Assembly (NCBI GenBank): GCA_015056565.1 | Contig: SVGB01000012.1 | Coordinates: forward strand, 1-64,000 | Length of the DNA stretch: 64,000 nt | Direction: 5' to 3' | Origin: Butyrivibrio sp. | Lineage (GTDB): Bacteria; Bacillota; Clostridia; Lachnospirales; Lachnospiraceae | In this document: one piece after another, positions 63,359 to 64,000 of the stretch | How positions within the stretch are numbered: position 1 is the first letter of the stretch | Layout: each line of letters opens with the position of its first letter | The notes under the pieces: generated by a model | Seen by the model: the letters and a program-made list of their open reading frames with translations, nothing else | Told to the model about the DNA's origin: nothing | The model's database searches: none | Made by a program: the position numbers and the translations under genes

Positions 63359-64000
63359 TTACTCTGTAAGTGTTCCTGTGATGCTGTCTACCAGGGCATC
63401 AAGCTTTTCCTGAAGGTTTGCTTTTGTGATCTCGCCTGAAACAACGCCCTCTCCAAATGCCTGTGCAGGTGTCCAGTAGTCACCCATCTTGGAGATTGAA
63501 GGCTGGTTAGTAGCCTTTGAAGCCTGCGCATTAAGTGCTGCAGCTACTTCGTCATTAGCAATCTCATCTGATGAAGCAAGTGAGTTAAGAACAGGAACAT
63601 CGCCCTGATTTTGGAATCTTATAAGGCTGTTCTCAGGATTTGCAAGGTAAACTGCAAGCTGCTGAGCTGCAAGAGGATAAGCTGTTGTTGACTTAACTGT
63701 GATGGTCTTAAAGTCAACGAAGTTTGAAAGCTGTACATCCTTGCCACCAATGTTAGCTGTAGGAAGTGCTACTGCGCCAAGCTTGTCACCAAGTGACTCT
63801 TTGTAGGAAGGAGCGCTCCATGCACCGTCTGTGATCGCTGCAAGGTTACCTTCCTTGAACTCTGCGCCACCAACACCATCCTTGTTCTCAAGGTACTTAG
63901 GGTTATTAACAAGATCAACAATGTACTCTGCTGCTGCAAGTCCTGTAGCGTCGTTCCATGAGCACTCCGAAGGATCTTTTCCATCAGGTCCAAAAAGTGT
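63359..64000 (-). CDS. malE: Maltodextrin-binding protein MalE (3' part; cut by window edge)
   Basis: The C-terminal 213 residues of an ABC solute-binding protein of family 1. The visible part includes PDGKDPSECSWNDATGLAAA, GGAEFKEGNLAAITDGAWSA, ALPTANIGGKDVQLSNFVDF, AYPLAAQQLAVYLANPENSL and YWTPAQAFGEGVVSGE, and ends SITGTLTE. The AAITDGAW block and the ALPT-then-GGKDVQ stretch are typical of maltose/maltodextrin-binding proteins of Gram-positive bacteria. The N-terminus with its expected lipobox is outside the window. It is the first visible gene of the operon with malF, malG, GH13 and GH31, so the promoter and any regulator are to the right. Confidence 0.92.
   Translation of the reverse strand, partial: TLFGPDGKDPSECSWNDATGLAAAEYIVDLVNNPKYLENKDGVGGAEFKEGNLAAITDGAWSAPSYKESLGDKLGAVALPTANIGGKDVQLSNFVDFKTITVKSTTAYPLAAQQLAVYLANPENSLIRFQNQGDVPVLNSLASSDEIANDEVAAALNAQASKATNQPSISKMGDYWTPAQAFGEGVVSGEITKANLQEKLDALVDSITGTLTE

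Overview
The window looks like chromosome from an anaerobic Firmicute of the family Lachnospiraceae, most likely Butyrivibrio, Pseudobutyrivibrio or a close relative from the rumen or gut. The reasons are the large glycan-degrading and glycan-sensing gene set, a GH3 beta-glucosidase with reversed domain order, a GlgC/GlgD pair, many chemoreceptors and cyclic-nucleotide-type sensor proteins, and strong AAGGAGG ribosome binding sites before nearly every gene. This is inference from gene content; there is no rRNA or tRNA gene in the window. Coding is dense. No stretch over 300 bases lacks a gene; the longest gaps (about 210 to 270 bases, at 5505-5756, 38345-38595, 54372-54582 and 56234-56501) hold promoters, terminators and a palindromic repeat family.

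Layout. 1-3284 (minus): two related coiled-coil proteins of unknown function, the start of a third gene, and a BlaR1/BlaI-type sensor protease and repressor pair. 3459-6596: a chemoreceptor and, divergently, a zinc-ribbon membrane protein. 6613-29539 (minus): ten genes with gaps under 40 bases that mix signalling proteins (two HD-GYP proteins, a two-component propeller hybrid kinase, a degenerate GGDEF/EAL protein, a response regulator, an EAL-hybrid kinase fusion and an EAL-HDOD protein) with a PHP phosphoesterase, a GH3 beta-glucosidase and a GH94-like glycoside phosphorylase. It reads as one glucan-sensing and glucan-using locus. 29674-32940: a GT2 glycosyltransferase, divergent from the glycogen genes glgC-glgD. 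33032-38344: a chemoreceptor, a receptor-like protein with no sensor domain, two small proteins and a lipoprotein. 38596-41409: a large iron-sulfur flavoprotein oxidoreductase. 41577-50568 (minus): an oligopeptide ABC transporter (oppABCDF) led by an M3 oligopeptidase, with a clear promoter and terminator. 50687-55332: an acyltransferase, an rRNA-type methyltransferase, a DegV protein and a SIMPL-domain protein. 55490-56233: a REP-associated tyrosine transposase. 56502-64000 (minus): a maltodextrin operon (malE-malF-malG, GH13, GH31); malE runs off the right edge.

How the parts fit. Maltodextrin uptake and hydrolysis (malEFG, GH13, GH31), beta-glucan phosphorolysis and hydrolysis (GH94-like, GH3) and glycogen storage (glgCD) together describe a cell that imports oligosaccharides, releases glucose and glucose-1-phosphate, and banks surplus as glycogen. 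Peptide import is coupled to cytoplasmic peptide hydrolysis in the opp operon.

The most unusual signal is a family of palindromic repeats built on a 39-base unit (core ACGGGGACGGTTCT). It flanks the transposase gene in inverted tandem pairs, recurs beside the neighbouring SIMPL and DegV genes, and forms a perfect 32-base-arm palindrome at 38457-38524. A diverged relative at 1537-1611 supplies the stop codon of the BlaR1-like gene. This is a RAYT-REP (REPtron-like) system.
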